Positions 18,427-27,968 are shown, numbered from the stretch's first letter. The stretch is 64,000 nt of DNA from Oscillospiraceae bacterium (GCA_009783555.1 WRDH01000007.1:1-64000), one strand, 5' to 3'. Notes: a model not told the origin generated them from the sequence alone. Made by a program: numbers and translations.

Positions 18427-19281
18427 ATGAGTGAGAACAGAAAGGTTTCGGTTTTCGAAGATAAAGAGATCCGCAAAGGATGGAACGAAGATGAGCAGGA
18501 TTGGTATGTATCTGTTGTTGATGTGATTGGTGTTCTGACTGATCAACCTACTCAAAGAAACGCCAGCACATATTGGGCTGTTATGAAAAAACGACTTGTT
18601 GAGGAAGGGGCTGACCAGTTGCTTACAAATTGTAAGCAACTGAAATTGAAAGCTGCCGATGGAAAAAAGTATAATACAGACGTAGCAAACACAAAGGAGA
18701 TACTGCGTATAATCCAATCTATCCCTTCTCCAAAAGCAGAGCCATTCAAGGTGTGGCTTGCACAGTTGGGGAAAGAGCGCATTGATGAAGTAGTTGACCC
18801 TGAAATAGCGATTGACCGAGCTTTTGAAACTTATCTCAGAAAAGGTTATAGCGAAAAGTGGATAAATCAACGCATTAAAACAATGGAAATACGCAAGGAG
18901 TTAACCGACGAATGGCAACGCTCCGGTGTTCGAGAATCAAAAGATTTCGCGACTCTGACCGATATAATGACAAAAGAATGGAGTGGTAAATCAACCCGCG
19001 AGTATAAAAATTATAAAGGACTCAAAAAGGAAAATCTGCGAGACCACATGACAAATATGGAGCTTATCTTAAATATGCTTGCTGAAGCTTCGGCAACTGA
19101 TATATCTAGAGAAACAGACCCATTTGGACTGGAAGATTCTTCAAAAGTTGCCAAGCATGGTGGCTCTGTAGCTAAAGCAGCTCGTGAACAGCATGAAGCA
19201 AGAACAGGTAAAAAAATCGTATCACCGCTCAATGCAAAAAATATTATAGCTCTTAATGACAAAGAAGATGGTGACGAATAA
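18427..19281 (+). CDS. BRO-N domain / DinD-like protein
   Basis: A 284-residue protein. Residues about 1-110 match the BRO-N antirepressor-type domain (GWNEDEQDWYVSVVDVIGVL). The C-terminal part contains STREYKNYKGLKKENLRDHM and ELILNMLAEAS, typical of DinD-like DNA-damage-inducible proteins, followed by a polar tail. DinD of E. coli is SOS-induced and inhibits RecA; phage antirepressors share the BRO-N part. No LexA box of the usual spacing was found at the promoter. There are no phage genes around it, so it may be a relic of a mobile element or a resident stress gene. Role uncertain. Confidence 0.82.
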   Translation: MSENRKVSVFEDKEIRKGWNEDEQDWYVSVVDVIGVLTDQPTQRNASTYWAVMKKRLVEEGADQLLTNCKQLKLKAADGKKYNTDVANTKEILRIIQSIPSPKAEPFKVWLAQLGKERIDEVVDPEIAIDRAFETYLRKGYSEKWINQRIKTMEIRKELTDEWQRSGVRESKDFATLTDIMTKEWSGKSTREYKNYKGLKKENLRDHMTNMELILNMLAEASATDISRETDPFGLEDSSKVAKHGGSVAKAAREQHEARTGKKIVSPLNAKNIIALNDKEDGDE

Positions 19282-19341
19282 CCTATCAGTTAAAATGCGC
19301 AATAATAATCCAAAACCATAGGAAAAATATCAAAAAACTCA

Positions 19342-19360
19342 CGCCCTCAAAATGAGGGCG
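19342..19360 (-). terminator. Intrinsic terminator of the protease/LRR operon
   Basis: The stem CGCCCTC/GAGGGCG with an AAAAT-type loop is followed on the minus strand by GTGAGTTTTTTG. It lies about 40 bp after the LRR stop and may also block read-through from the opposite side. Confidence 0.75.
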
Positions 19361-19401
19361 CGAAAGGCTAGATTAGCCGGCACTGTTTAATCTGTGTTTA
19401 C

Positions 19402-21162
19402 CTAGTGATCATGACCGCAGCAATCACCGCAATCATCGTCTTCACCATACTCGCTTTCTGAATCATCATCTCCGGTCAGACAAATTATATCGCAATCAGG
19501 CAGGTGTTTTTCCAGTTCGAGAAGCTCTTCTTCCGAAACGCTGTCCGGGTTCAAGTAGAAACTGCTTAGTTTTTTCAAATTGAAGAGGGTCGGTATATCG
19601 GTTAATTTTTCGTTAAATGCTAAATCGAGTTTCTTCAGATCCGCCAAGTTCTTAAGCGGAGCCAAATCGAGATATCCGCTATATCTTGCAGTCAGGACCC
19701 GCAAATCTTCCAACTCTTCAAGCGGGGATAAATCTGAGAAGCTATTATGACAAATATAAAGCTCTTCCAAACAGTAAAGCTCTGATATCGGGCTTATATC
19801 GTGGGCTTTATTTGATTTACAACAGAGTCTGCTCAGATTCGTCAGCTCCGCAAGCGGAGCAAAGTCTTCAACTTCATTAGCGCAAAAATCGAGGTCTTCA
19901 AGCTCTGTCAAAGACTCAAGCGGCGAAATATCTGTAATTTTATTGCTCCCTATATGAAGCTTTCTTAGGTTATCGAGTCCGGTTAGCGGAGACAAATCAC
20001 TTACATTGTTATCAGTGAGTACTAAACTACTCAGTTCTATCAGTCCTGAAAGAACTGATAGATCCGCAACCTTATTTGCACCGAATTCAAGATCCTCCAA
20101 GTTTGTCAGCTTTGCAAGAACTGATATGTTATCCACATTATTATAGCCAAATTGTAACACTTTCAAATTAATCAACCCGGATAACGGAGAAAGATCGGTT
20201 ACTTTGTTATCGTTTATATGCAGACTCTCCAGCTTAACCAGATTTGCAAGCGGTGTCAGATCCTTAAACTTATTTCTCATGATGCACAGCTCTTTCAGAT
20301 TCGCAAGCCCTGCGAGCGGCGAGAGGTCACTAACATCATTATCGCAAAAGCAAATGATTTCTAAATTCTTTAAACCTGCAAGCGGTGATATATCTGTGAT
20401 TCCACTGTTGCTGATAAAAAGCCGTTTCAAATTACTCAGGTGCGCGATTACCGACAAATCGGATACACCGCTGTTGCGCATTATTAAAGTTTCCAAGCTG
20501 TGCAAGTCTTTAAGGAGGTCAAGATTATCGGGGGAGTTATCATCGATTCTATATGACTTTTTTTCTTCAAAGTGGTCAATAAGCCATTGTCTTTTTACCT
20601 CATCCTCGTCATAATCCTCGTCGCAATCTTCATCCTCATAAAAAGAATGTTCCCAATCCTCATCTTCATCATCACAATCATTCTCAAAACCACCGTCCGA
20701 ACCTCTGAGGTCGTTAATGGCCTCTTCCGGTGTCTTTGCGCCAAACACTACCGCAAGCAAACCGTCGCCAAACTGTTCCAGCATCATCTGCGGCAATCCG
20801 ATCGCCTTGGCCATCAACCGTGGTGACAGTTCACTCCTATCCATGCAGCTTATGGTAAATCTGAAATACATCTCTCCATCACGCACATCCATTTCAAAAT
20901 TACCAAACATCATTCCATAATTTGCTCTCATCATGTACTCAAGAACATTTGCTCTGCACTCCTCGTCTGCGGACATATGAATGTACGCTCTGACTGAAAC
21001 GGCATCATCCTTACAAAATATGCCGACAGTTGTTTCTCTGAGCTTATTTCTAAGCCCGAATACAGACTTAATGGCAAAGTGTTCATCATCACCTTCGTAC
21101 TCAGCATCGTTTTTATCAAAAAACTCCTTGAACCAACCGTAAATTTCTTTTGCTGTTGCCAT
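19402..21162 (-). CDS. YbjN-like / leucine-rich repeat protein
   Basis: A 586-residue cytoplasmic protein with no signal peptide or membrane helix. Residues about 1-145 resemble the YbjN/type III-chaperone-like fold. Residues about 150-195 are an acidic linker full of Asp/Glu. Residues about 205-540 hold about fourteen 22-residue LRRs of the internalin type (consensus DLSPLAGLxNLxxLxxxxN). The end is acidic with a Cys/His cluster, CGDCCGHDH, which could bind metal. The ribosome site is GGGGGA. It is the last gene of an operon with the ClpN-AAA-AAA-M41 protease and a 124-residue protein. The LRR array is a binding surface; a substrate- or ligand-recognition role for the protease is my inference. 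Confidence 0.85.
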   Translation of the reverse strand: MATAKEIYGWFKEFFDKNDAEYEGDDEHFAIKSVFGLRNKLRETTVGIFCKDDAVSVRAYIHMSADEECRANVLEYMMRANYGMMFGNFEMDVRDGEMYFRFTISCMDRSELSPRLMAKAIGLPQMMLEQFGDGLLAVVFGAKTPEEAINDLRGSDGGFENDCDDEDEDWEHSFYEDEDCDEDYDEDEVKRQWLIDHFEEKKSYRIDDNSPDNLDLLKDLHSLETLIMRNSGVSDLSVIAHLSNLKRLFISNSGITDISPLAGLKNLEIICFCDNDVSDLSPLAGLANLKELCIMRNKFKDLTPLANLVKLESLHINDNKVTDLSPLSGLINLKVLQFGYNNVDNISVLAKLTNLEDLEFGANKVADLSVLSGLIELSSLVLTDNNVSDLSPLTGLDNLRKLHIGSNKITDISPLESLTELEDLDFCANEVEDFAPLAELTNLSRLCCKSNKAHDISPISELYCLEELYICHNSFSDLSPLEELEDLRVLTARYSGYLDLAPLKNLADLKKLDLAFNEKLTDIPTLFNLKKLSSFYLNPDSVSEEELLELEKHLPDCDIICLTGDDDSESEYGEDDDCGDCCGHDH

Positions 21163-21186
21163 TGAAACATCCCCCTTATATTATTT

Positions 21187-21561
21187 TTATTTAACCTTTT
21201 TCTCTCTGGTTACTATTTTGCGCTTCTCCTTAAGAGCAATTTGTCCGAAAGCCGTGTTAAGCACAGTATAATCCTTGGCTAAAAACTCGACTTCAAATGG
21301 CGTACCCGTGCTACCGTCAGATATGACTTTGAATGGTATTGAGAATGGTTCAAACATCGAGCTGTCAAAGTGGCCGCCCGGAATGTGCTTGCGAAGTTCA
21401 CCGGACTCAGCAGCCTTCTTAAACAATTCTTCCATTAGAGCTTGCGCTCCTTTGTATAGAGCGATTTTTTCATTGCGGCTTCCGGTTTCATCAAGCGGAG
21501 AAGAAACCACCCACTTATCGTTTTCGTCCATGGATACATTGATTATACCTTCGTTGCTCAT
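21187..21561 (-). CDS. 124-residue protein of unknown function in the protease operon
   Basis: A soluble protein with no recognised domain, beginning MSNEGIINVSMDENDKWVVS and ending in a lysine/arginine-rich tail (KEKRKIVTREKKVK). The middle is likely mixed alpha/beta, with a helical segment around residues 28-58. It follows AAGGAG with 7-nt spacing and sits between the AAA protease (18 bp upstream) and the LRR gene (24 bp downstream), so all three are almost surely co-transcribed. It could be an adaptor, inhibitor or substrate of the protease; sequence alone does not decide. Confidence 0.75.
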   Translation of the reverse strand: MSNEGIINVSMDENDKWVVSSPLDETGSRNEKIALYKGAQALMEELFKKAAESGELRKHIPGGHFDSSMFEPFSIPFKVISDGSTGTPFEVEFLAKDYTVLNTAFGQIALKEKRKIVTREKKVK

Positions 21562-21579
21562 TCTTTTTCTCCTTTTAAT

Positions 21580-24500
21580 TTATTGTCCAAGTATTTGCTC
21601 GATTTCATCTTGGACTAATTTTTCTTTAACCATTAACGCATCTACGAGTTTATCGAAATTTTCCCTGTTATCAGATATAAGCGTTTTGGCTTTATCAAGC
21701 TCTTCGCTCAAAACGGCTTTTAAGCGTGATGTTATCTCAGGCGCGGCCGCATCCAATAACCTCTCGGATTTATGCGATACCAGACCGATAGAATCATCCA
21801 TACCATATAAGCATATCATCCGGTATGCAACATTGGTAGCACTAGCTAAATCGGCAGATGCTCCAACGGATAATCCTTCATTTTCACCATAACACACAAG
21901 CTCGGCAGCACGTCCGCCAAGAGATGTCCGGATTTGACCCAACAAATCAGCTTTTGTATATATGATTTTATCCTCATCAATATCAGGCATCATATAGCCC
22001 TCATGGCCGCCTCGGGAAACGATTGTAAGAACCGCGGGTGTCTTCCCGGTTTTGCTGTAAACAAGTGCGTGCCCTGCTTCATGTTGAGCAACCCGTTTTC
22101 GTGAATCCTCGTCTCTTTCTCTCTCCTCCCCATATATGTATTCATCATAAGCCAAGCTCAGAATCTTGGCACTTATCGGCTCGCCGTATGCTCTTTTTTT
22201 GACAAAGGTTATAAGATTTCTAAGCTTGGAAAGACTTTCGCCTATCGAAAGCGTGGCGATTGACTCTACGACTTCAGCCACGCCTTCTGCTGCGCTATCG
22301 TAGTTTATGCATTTATCCAGCATTATTTCCAGGAATTTCTTTCTGTCCTCTTTATCCGGCAAATCAACTCTTACCCTCTCATCAAAGCGTCTGACTAACG
22401 CGGGATCAAGAACTCCCATACCCCCTTTTCCTCTTTCTATTTCAAAATTAGTCGCGGCAATCACCAGGACAGAACGCTTAACGTCAACAGTAAAGCCGTC
22501 CAATTCAGTGAGTAAGGTTGTTAGAGTGCCTCCCGAGCGGGTTTCACCAATTGAGTCGATTTCATCTATAAAAATAATTGACGGCGCGTATCTGCGTGCG
22601 CGTCGAAACAACTCACGAATTTTCTCCGGGCCTTCGCCCGTCCATTTTGCTATAAACTCACTGGCGTTTACCGCAAAAAAAGCTGTATCCGTTTCTCCCG
22701 CCAATGCTCTTGCAAGCATAGTTTTACCTGTGCCGGGCGGACCATATAACAATAATCCTCTGGGTGCCTCCATACCTTTATTAATATAGCTTTTCGGATC
22801 CTTCAGGAACTCTACACAATGATCAAAGGTTTTTTTTGCGCTTTTTATACCGATTATGTCATCAAACCTATCGTTTGGTCTTTCATGACTTGATAACATA
22901 CTTTCGACATCCTCCGCATGCACACTCCGTTTTGATGTAAAGTTACCATACTTTATTTCGACACTCTTATTTTCTTTATCTAACACAAAGCTTGTTGCTT
23001 CAAAGGATATCACATTTGATTTTCTTTCCAGGTAATTGGCTTGTTGCTTTAAGTATGATTCACTTGCAATAAGGTGCAGCTGATCAATAAACATCGGCAA
23101 GTTACACAAATTGATTTTATCTGCTAAACCCATTCCGGTAAAATAATCAAATTCGTCCTCATCAAGCTCTTCTCTTTCAATCAGATAAACAGAGCTTTCC
23201 GGCGTAAACTCTCTAAAATCATTGAATATTCTCTTAGCAGCGGTTATTCCTAAAGCGTCAGTATCGATTATAACAAACATTATGTCATTTTTTTTGATTT
23301 CCTTTATGGCTGCTTCAGATAATTCTTTGCTCTTTTCATGTTCTTTTTCATTTTCCGGTTCTTTGGTAACTCCAATGATTTCAAGAACGCTTCTATCGCT
23401 ATCATCCTTTTTAAGCTCATCCTTGAGAATATTCAAGTTTACCGGGTCTCCGCAATAAAGAATCTTTGAAGGATAAGGGTTCTTAAGCAACTCACTAAAC
23501 TCACACTCCTCATTTACCTTAAGTGAAAGAAAGGATAATTCACGGCTTAGCAAGAGTTTTTTTATCTCGTTGTGCCTTTGGTTTTTCATCAGCCCGTTAA
23601 TTTGCTTTCTGAAAAAGTTTTCGGCCTGCTTTGATAATACGCGTGCATCAGTGGCTGCACCTTCAGAAAACAAAATTAAGGAACCAATACGCGAATCTAT
23701 GATTACTCCTGAGCTTTCATCGTCACTAGTATTTTTCTTGTCAATGTACTGTTCTTTAAAAAGAGATCCATTTCTTTTTAGTACACCATTTATGATTTCA
23801 ATAAGGATGCGTGACGGTAAATGATTAAACATTATCGGATATCCTGAAGCCATTCTTGAACGAATGGACGCAGGAAATACAGGTTCGCTCGCCTTACCAC
23901 CCTGTTCATCTAATTTTTTCTCTGCCGCCAATGCGGACAAAATAGATTTTCTGCTGAGACCGGCACAATTCACGGTGTTTTCATATAATTGTTTTCCCGC
24001 GTTTGTTGTAAATATAATGATTGTATTCTTAAAATCCACATCTGTATTATGGTGCTGGTCTTCCATTTTTCCTTCATCCAGCATCTGATGAAATAAATTC
24101 ATAACAGAAGGATGCGTTTTTTCGACCTCGTCAAAAATTATAATACTGTTCGGGTTCTTTTTTACAAACTCAGTTAAATTTCCGGGCTTCGAATTTCTAT
24201 AAACCTTATTGTGGCCTATCAAATCGCCGACTTGATAATGAGTTGTGTAGTCGGTCATATTGTACTGTCTAAAGCTTAACCCCAGTTTATCAGCACTTTC
24301 TTGAGCCAACATAGTTTTTCCGACCCCCGGAGGACCGGCGAAAACGAAAACTGCTTTGGGTCTCTTCCGCTTTTTGTCCTCAAAAATCGCCGTATTTTCC
24401 AGAGCTTCGACAAACTGATTTATCACATGCTGCTGGCCCTTAACAGTTGATGATAAATACCGCTTTAACTCCGAATATTTTCTGAATTCATCAGCTCTCT

Positions 24501-24981
24501 CTTCCTGAATATCAGATTCGGCAATGCCTGCAATCTCATCATCCACCATGGTTGACACTTCTTTTAACAACTGTGCCTCGTTATCGCGAATCGCCCTGAG
24601 CATTTTAATTGCAGTTACGGGTATAGGGTCATTGAGCTTAAAATCGTTTACATACATTGCCAGATAAGTCGCGTTAATCCTCTCCTTTACCTCATCAGGT
24701 GTCATTTGGGAGGATAACTCTTCCAGATACGGCAGCGCAACGCTTGGCTGAATGTTATATTTTTCAAAGAACTCCTTGACCTTAGCTATATCAACTTGAA
24801 CTTCCAGCTTATCATGTTCGGAAAAATAATCATTTTTCCCGGTTGTTAACGAAAGAGCAATAAGACCCATAAGCACGTGTACAGAACTTATGTCTTCCGC
24901 TCTTGCGGAACCCGAAACCCGTCTTGCTTCTTTCATAACAAATTGCATAGTGTCACTAAAAGTGTATAGCTTAATATTCAT
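21580..24981 (-). CDS. ClpN - AAA - AAA - peptidase M41 fusion protease
   Basis: A 1133-residue protein from ATG 24981 (AAAAGGGAG, 7-nt spacing; a longer frame to 25059 lacks this site). Residues about 1-150 look like a Clp N-domain. AAA module 1, of ClpA/ClpB type, has Walker A GPPGVGKT (216-223) and Walker B IIIFDE (280-285). A region of about 300 residues without clear match follows. AAA module 2 has GPPGTGKT (747-754), pore segment SEFIAKWTGEGPEKI and IIFIDE (802-807). The C-terminal FtsH-type M41 zinc protease has HEAGH (967-971) and the third ligand Asp (about 1044) in ADLASATNVAYRMICLYGM. No membrane helix is present, unlike FtsH. It should unfold and degrade proteins in the cytosol. 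First gene of a three-gene operon. Confidence 0.88.
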   Translation of the reverse strand: MNIKLYTFSDTMQFVMKEARRVSGSARAEDISSVHVLMGLIALSLTTGKNDYFSEHDKLEVQVDIAKVKEFFEKYNIQPSVALPYLEELSSQMTPDEVKERINATYLAMYVNDFKLNDPIPVTAIKMLRAIRDNEAQLLKEVSTMVDDEIAGIAESDIQEERADEFRKYSELKRYLSSTVKGQQHVINQFVEALENTAIFEDKKRKRPKAVFVFAGPPGVGKTMLAQESADKLGLSFRQYNMTDYTTHYQVGDLIGHNKVYRNSKPGNLTEFVKKNPNSIIIFDEVEKTHPSVMNLFHQMLDEGKMEDQHHNTDVDFKNTIIIFTTNAGKQLYENTVNCAGLSRKSILSALAAEKKLDEQGGKASEPVFPASIRSRMASGYPIMFNHLPSRILIEIINGVLKRNGSLFKEQYIDKKNTSDDESSGVIIDSRIGSLILFSEGAATDARVLSKQAENFFRKQINGLMKNQRHNEIKKLLLSRELSFLSLKVNEECEFSELLKNPYPSKILYCGDPVNLNILKDELKKDDSDRSVLEIIGVTKEPENEKEHEKSKELSEAAIKEIKKNDIMFVIIDTDALGITAAKRIFNDFREFTPESSVYLIEREELDEDEFDYFTGMGLADKINLCNLPMFIDQLHLIASESYLKQQANYLERKSNVISFEATSFVLDKENKSVEIKYGNFTSKRSVHAEDVESMLSSHERPNDRFDDIIGIKSAKKTFDHCVEFLKDPKSYINKGMEAPRGLLLYGPPGTGKTMLARALAGETDTAFFAVNASEFIAKWTGEGPEKIRELFRRARRYAPSIIFIDEIDSIGETRSGGTLTTLLTELDGFTVDVKRSVLVIAATNFEIERGKGGMGVLDPALVRRFDERVRVDLPDKEDRKKFLEIMLDKCINYDSAAEGVAEVVESIATLSIGESLSKLRNLITFVKKRAYGEPISAKILSLAYDEYIYGEERERDEDSRKRVAQHEAGHALVYSKTGKTPAVLTIVSRGGHEGYMMPDIDEDKIIYTKADLLGQIRTSLGGRAAELVCYGENEGLSVGASADLASATNVAYRMICLYGMDDSIGLVSHKSERLLDAAAPEITSRLKAVLSEELDKAKTLISDNRENFDKLVDALMVKEKLVQDEIEQILGQ

Positions 24982-25000
24982 AGAAAAACTCCCTTTTAAA

Positions 25001-25042
25001 TTATGATAAACCAGGATGCGTGTAAGAAGAAACTTATCATAA
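25001..25042 (-). promoter_or_regulatory. Inverted repeat in the leader of the protease operon
   Basis: Perfect 9-bp arms TTATGATAA (25001-25009) and TTATCATAA (25034-25042) with a 24-bp spacer lie just upstream of the ribosome site of the protease gene. They could form a leader hairpin or a split operator. A weak promoter (TTGCTA, 17 bp, TAAGTT) overlaps the distal arm. Confidence 0.45.
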
Positions 25043-25122
25043 TAAAAAGGTTTTAGCAAGAAAAATATGCCTCGGTCTTGGGCTAAAAGTTACAATAAAT
25101 TACAAAATGGTATCAATGCGGG

Positions 25123-25151
25123 TTGACTTTTTGTCTCACTTGTGCTAAACT
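25123..25151 (+). promoter_or_regulatory. SigA-type promoter of the SH3b-repeat protein gene
   Basis: TTGACT (25123-25128), 17-bp spacer, TAAACT (25146-25151), about 50 bp before the GTG start. It is divergent from the protease operon. Confidence 0.65.
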
Positions 25152-25200
25152 TTGCGTACCGATAGGTGTCAAAAGGTCGTGTTTCCAAGGAGAATAAACA

Positions 25201-26760
25201 GTGAACAAAAAACCGCAAAAACTGATTATATTGATACTAATTTTCTGCATGATGGCGGGTATGATCGGCATGTCGACGACAGTGGCTTCCGTGGGCACGT
25301 TCCGCACGACCGGCGATGTCAACCTGAGATCGGAACCATCAACAGATGCCAGTGTTGTCAGCGTCGTATACAACAGTACAAATGTCGAAGTGCTCGAGCA
25401 TAATCCGGCAGGCTGGTCAAGAGTCAGTGTCGGTGGTTCGACCGGATATATACGGTCAGACTTTCTAAAATTTCCCATAAATAATTTTGCGACCTTCCAA
25501 ACAACAGGCGGCGTCAACGTTCGAGCCTCGGCATCAACAGACGCACGAATACTTGACACAGTCGTTGCAGGGACAAGCGTTGAAGTAACTGAGCACAATC
25601 CCGCAGGATGGTCAAAAGTCAGAGTAAATGGCCATACCGGATTTATAAGGTCAGACTTTTTAACACGCGGCGGCGGCTCCGGAGGTTCATCCGGCGGTGG
25701 CGGCGGTGGCAGTGGCAGCAGCGGCGGTGGCGGCGGAGACTCGTCATCAAGCACAACGATGAGGACAAACGGCTCAGTCAATCTGAGATCAAGTCCGTCA
25801 ACAGACTCAACGCTAATCAGAACACTTGCCGGAAGAACAAATGTTCAAGTAATCGGACAAGAAACCGGACGAGACGGAAGAAACTGGTCAAAAGTAATAC
25901 ACAACAACACAGAGGGCTATATAAGATCAGATTTACTGTCAGCAGGAGGTACAGCCTCGGGTGCGACAACACTGAAAACAAACGGTGCGGTCAACCTGAG
26001 ATCGGGTTCTTCAACAAACACAAGCGTTATAAGAACTCTTACGGGAGGAACAAGCGTTGAGGTCTTGGAACAACTGGCAAACGGTTGGACGAAAGTCAGA
26101 CATAATAACTCAGAGGGCTACATAAGATCTGATTTATTATCGGAAACAGGGAGAGCATCCGGTTCAACAGAAATGAGAACAATAGCCGCCGGAGTCCGAT
26201 TAAGATCCGGCGCATCAACAAGCCATAGAATTATCAGAACACTTGAGATAAACACAAGTGTTACGGTTCTGGAAAATCTGTCCAACGGTTGGTCAAGAGT
26301 AAGGCATAACAATACCGAAGGATTTATACGATCAGACTTGTTAGGTGTCGGAGGAATAAGAGTTGAACTGATTGACTGGTCAGCAGCAAGAACAATTGTA
26401 CCAATCAACACGAATCTGAATATTACAGACGTTAGAACGGGCATTAGATTCCAACTCCGGGGCTTCTCAAGAAGCGGCCATATGGATGTTGAGACACCGA
26501 CAAGAGCTGATACGGAAGCACTCCTCAGAACACGAGGCGGTGTTTGGGCATGGGCACCGCGTCCGGTCTGGGTCACAACAGGCGGCAGGACATTTGCTGC
26601 GGCACTTAACGGTATGCCACATGACGTAAGTACAATCCGCGACAACGGCATGAACGGGCACCTCTGTCTGCACTTTGGCAGTACAGTAACAAACAGCCAG
26701 TCATACCAAAGAAACCTCCGCGCCGCAGTCGAGGAAGCGTACAACGCAAGACCCAGATAG
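25201..26760 (+). CDS. Secreted protein with five SH3b repeats and a C-terminal domain
   Basis: A 519-residue secreted protein with GTG start after AAGGAG and an N-terminal signal peptide (residues about 8-30). Five bacterial SH3 domains, each with a VNLRS..S-type start and GYIRSD-type end, occupy roughly residues 33-97, 98-160, 185-250, 255-322 and 323-388. A Gly/Ser-rich flexible linker separates domains 2 and 3. The C-terminal 130 residues (from ELIDWSAARTI) match a domain found in other clostridial SH3b proteins, with conserved histidines in SGHMD, GMPHDV and GHLCLHF that suggest a metal-dependent wall enzyme. SH3b domains bind peptidoglycan. A strong terminator follows, and an L,D-transpeptidase gene is next. 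Confidence 0.85.
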   Translation: MNKKPQKLIILILIFCMMAGMIGMSTTVASVGTFRTTGDVNLRSEPSTDASVVSVVYNSTNVEVLEHNPAGWSRVSVGGSTGYIRSDFLKFPINNFATFQTTGGVNVRASASTDARILDTVVAGTSVEVTEHNPAGWSKVRVNGHTGFIRSDFLTRGGGSGGSSGGGGGGSGSSGGGGGDSSSSTTMRTNGSVNLRSSPSTDSTLIRTLAGRTNVQVIGQETGRDGRNWSKVIHNNTEGYIRSDLLSAGGTASGATTLKTNGAVNLRSGSSTNTSVIRTLTGGTSVEVLEQLANGWTKVRHNNSEGYIRSDLLSETGRASGSTEMRTIAAGVRLRSGASTSHRIIRTLEINTSVTVLENLSNGWSRVRHNNTEGFIRSDLLGVGGIRVELIDWSAARTIVPINTNLNITDVRTGIRFQLRGFSRSGHMDVETPTRADTEALLRTRGGVWAWAPRPVWVTTGGRTFAAALNGMPHDVSTIRDNGMNGHLCLHFGSTVTNSQSYQRNLRAAVEEAYNARPR

Positions 26761-26780
26761 GGAAAATAAAATTAAGCAAA

Positions 26781-26806
26781 GAGTCGGCAAATGCCGACTC
26801 TTTTTT
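26781..26806 (+). terminator. Intrinsic terminator after the SH3b protein gene
   Basis: Perfect 9-bp stem GAGTCGGCA/TGCCGACTC with a two-base AA loop region followed by TTTTTT. Confidence 0.9.
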
Positions 26807-26897
26807 CAAATTTGTTATTGATACATTACTGAAAATATGCTAAATTATTTTTACCTTTTATACACAAATTTCATTGATAACCACCATGGAGGAACCA

Positions 26898-27962
26898 ATG
26901 CAGCGATTGATAAAATTGCTTGTAGTTGTTGCAATAATCTTGGTTATTGCAGCAACGTCAACATTGTTTAGTGCTCATAATTTACATAATAATGAAATAA
27001 TCGACAACTCTGAAGAGCGTGCTTTTTCAGCACGCCATTCAGACTATACCGGATTTACAAGCAGCCGGGATAGTTCGCCTGGAGATATAAACTATTTTGA
27101 TTTCGGTTTTGACGATGCGCATATCGAACTTATTATGCCTGACGTTCTACCGCCCGACAGCACTCTTGTCGGCAAGCTGGTTGTAACCGGTGCGAGACCG
27201 GGATTGGAATATCTGCTGACTTGGTACATGGATAATGAAATAATATTGGAAGAGCGGGTTGTTATTGGAGAAAATATTTCGACTTTTGAACATGATTTTG
27301 AATATTCCCGCACTATGGCGGAAACTGCTATCGTTAGAGCCACACTTCAATACACTACAAGACATGGCGAAGATCAGGAAGTAACGGTAGAAAATACTGT
27401 ATTACTTCAAAATCGCTGCATAACATATTGGATTGATCTGGAAGCAGAACGTGTACTGGAAACGGTTTCTTCCAGATATGAAGGTGACAGGACTCTTGAG
27501 TGGGCCCTTGAAAATGATTATGATGATTTTGATAAGGTAGTGTTCGTTAATGCAATGGAATATGAAAGCGATACAGATTATCTTTTATGGGTTAATCGCT
27601 CACATCAAAGAGTAAACGTATTTGAAAAATGTCCCGATACAGAGACATGGGTACTCATAGAAACATTCATAATCGCCACGGGTGGTTGGAACAGCATGAC
27701 AAGAAGAGGAGTTACCACAATTCCAAGCAGAACAGCTGAAGGGTGGTACTTTTCCGACCCTTACTTTTTCGTAAGACCGGTTGTCCGTTTTTTCCCGGGT
27801 ACAGGGTATGCATTCCACTCAAGACCGTTCTCCAGACCGGGAGTGTTTAGAGACGAACGTATAGGTTTCCCGGTAAGCGCAGGTTGTATAAGAATGTATT
27901 GTGATGATATCTGGTACATCTACAACAACATTCCTGACGGCACAACCGTTGTAGTGCATTAA
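26898..27962 (+). CDS. Membrane-anchored L,D-transpeptidase (YkuD family)
   Basis: A 354-residue protein starting at ATG 26898, set by GGAGGAA 5 bp upstream; in-frame starts at 26874 and 26886 lie before that site. A single N-terminal helix (residues about 5-25) anchors it outside the cell. The middle is an Ig-like region (about 75-170). The C-terminal YkuD catalytic domain has YAFHSRPF and the active-site motif VSAGCIRMY, with Cys in SxGCxR. Such enzymes make 3-3 peptidoglycan cross-links or attach proteins to the wall. It stands alone between a terminator and a repeat. Confidence 0.9.
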   Translation: MQRLIKLLVVVAIILVIAATSTLFSAHNLHNNEIIDNSEERAFSARHSDYTGFTSSRDSSPGDINYFDFGFDDAHIELIMPDVLPPDSTLVGKLVVTGARPGLEYLLTWYMDNEIILEERVVIGENISTFEHDFEYSRTMAETAIVRATLQYTTRHGEDQEVTVENTVLLQNRCITYWIDLEAERVLETVSSRYEGDRTLEWALENDYDDFDKVVFVNAMEYESDTDYLLWVNRSHQRVNVFEKCPDTETWVLIETFIIATGGWNSMTRRGVTTIPSRTAEGWYFSDPYFFVRPVVRFFPGTGYAFHSRPFSRPGVFRDERIGFPVSAGCIRMYCDDIWYIYNNIPDGTTVVVH

Positions 27963-27968
27963 TTGAAT

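Noticed and set aside
18427..19281. Prophage region signalled by the BRO-N protein
   Set aside because: No integrase, terminase, capsid or other phage genes lie nearby.
25113..25781. Minus-strand frame of 222 codons with a proline-rich stretch
   Set aside because: It is the antisense of the Gly/Ser linker and SH3b repeats of the gene at 25201.
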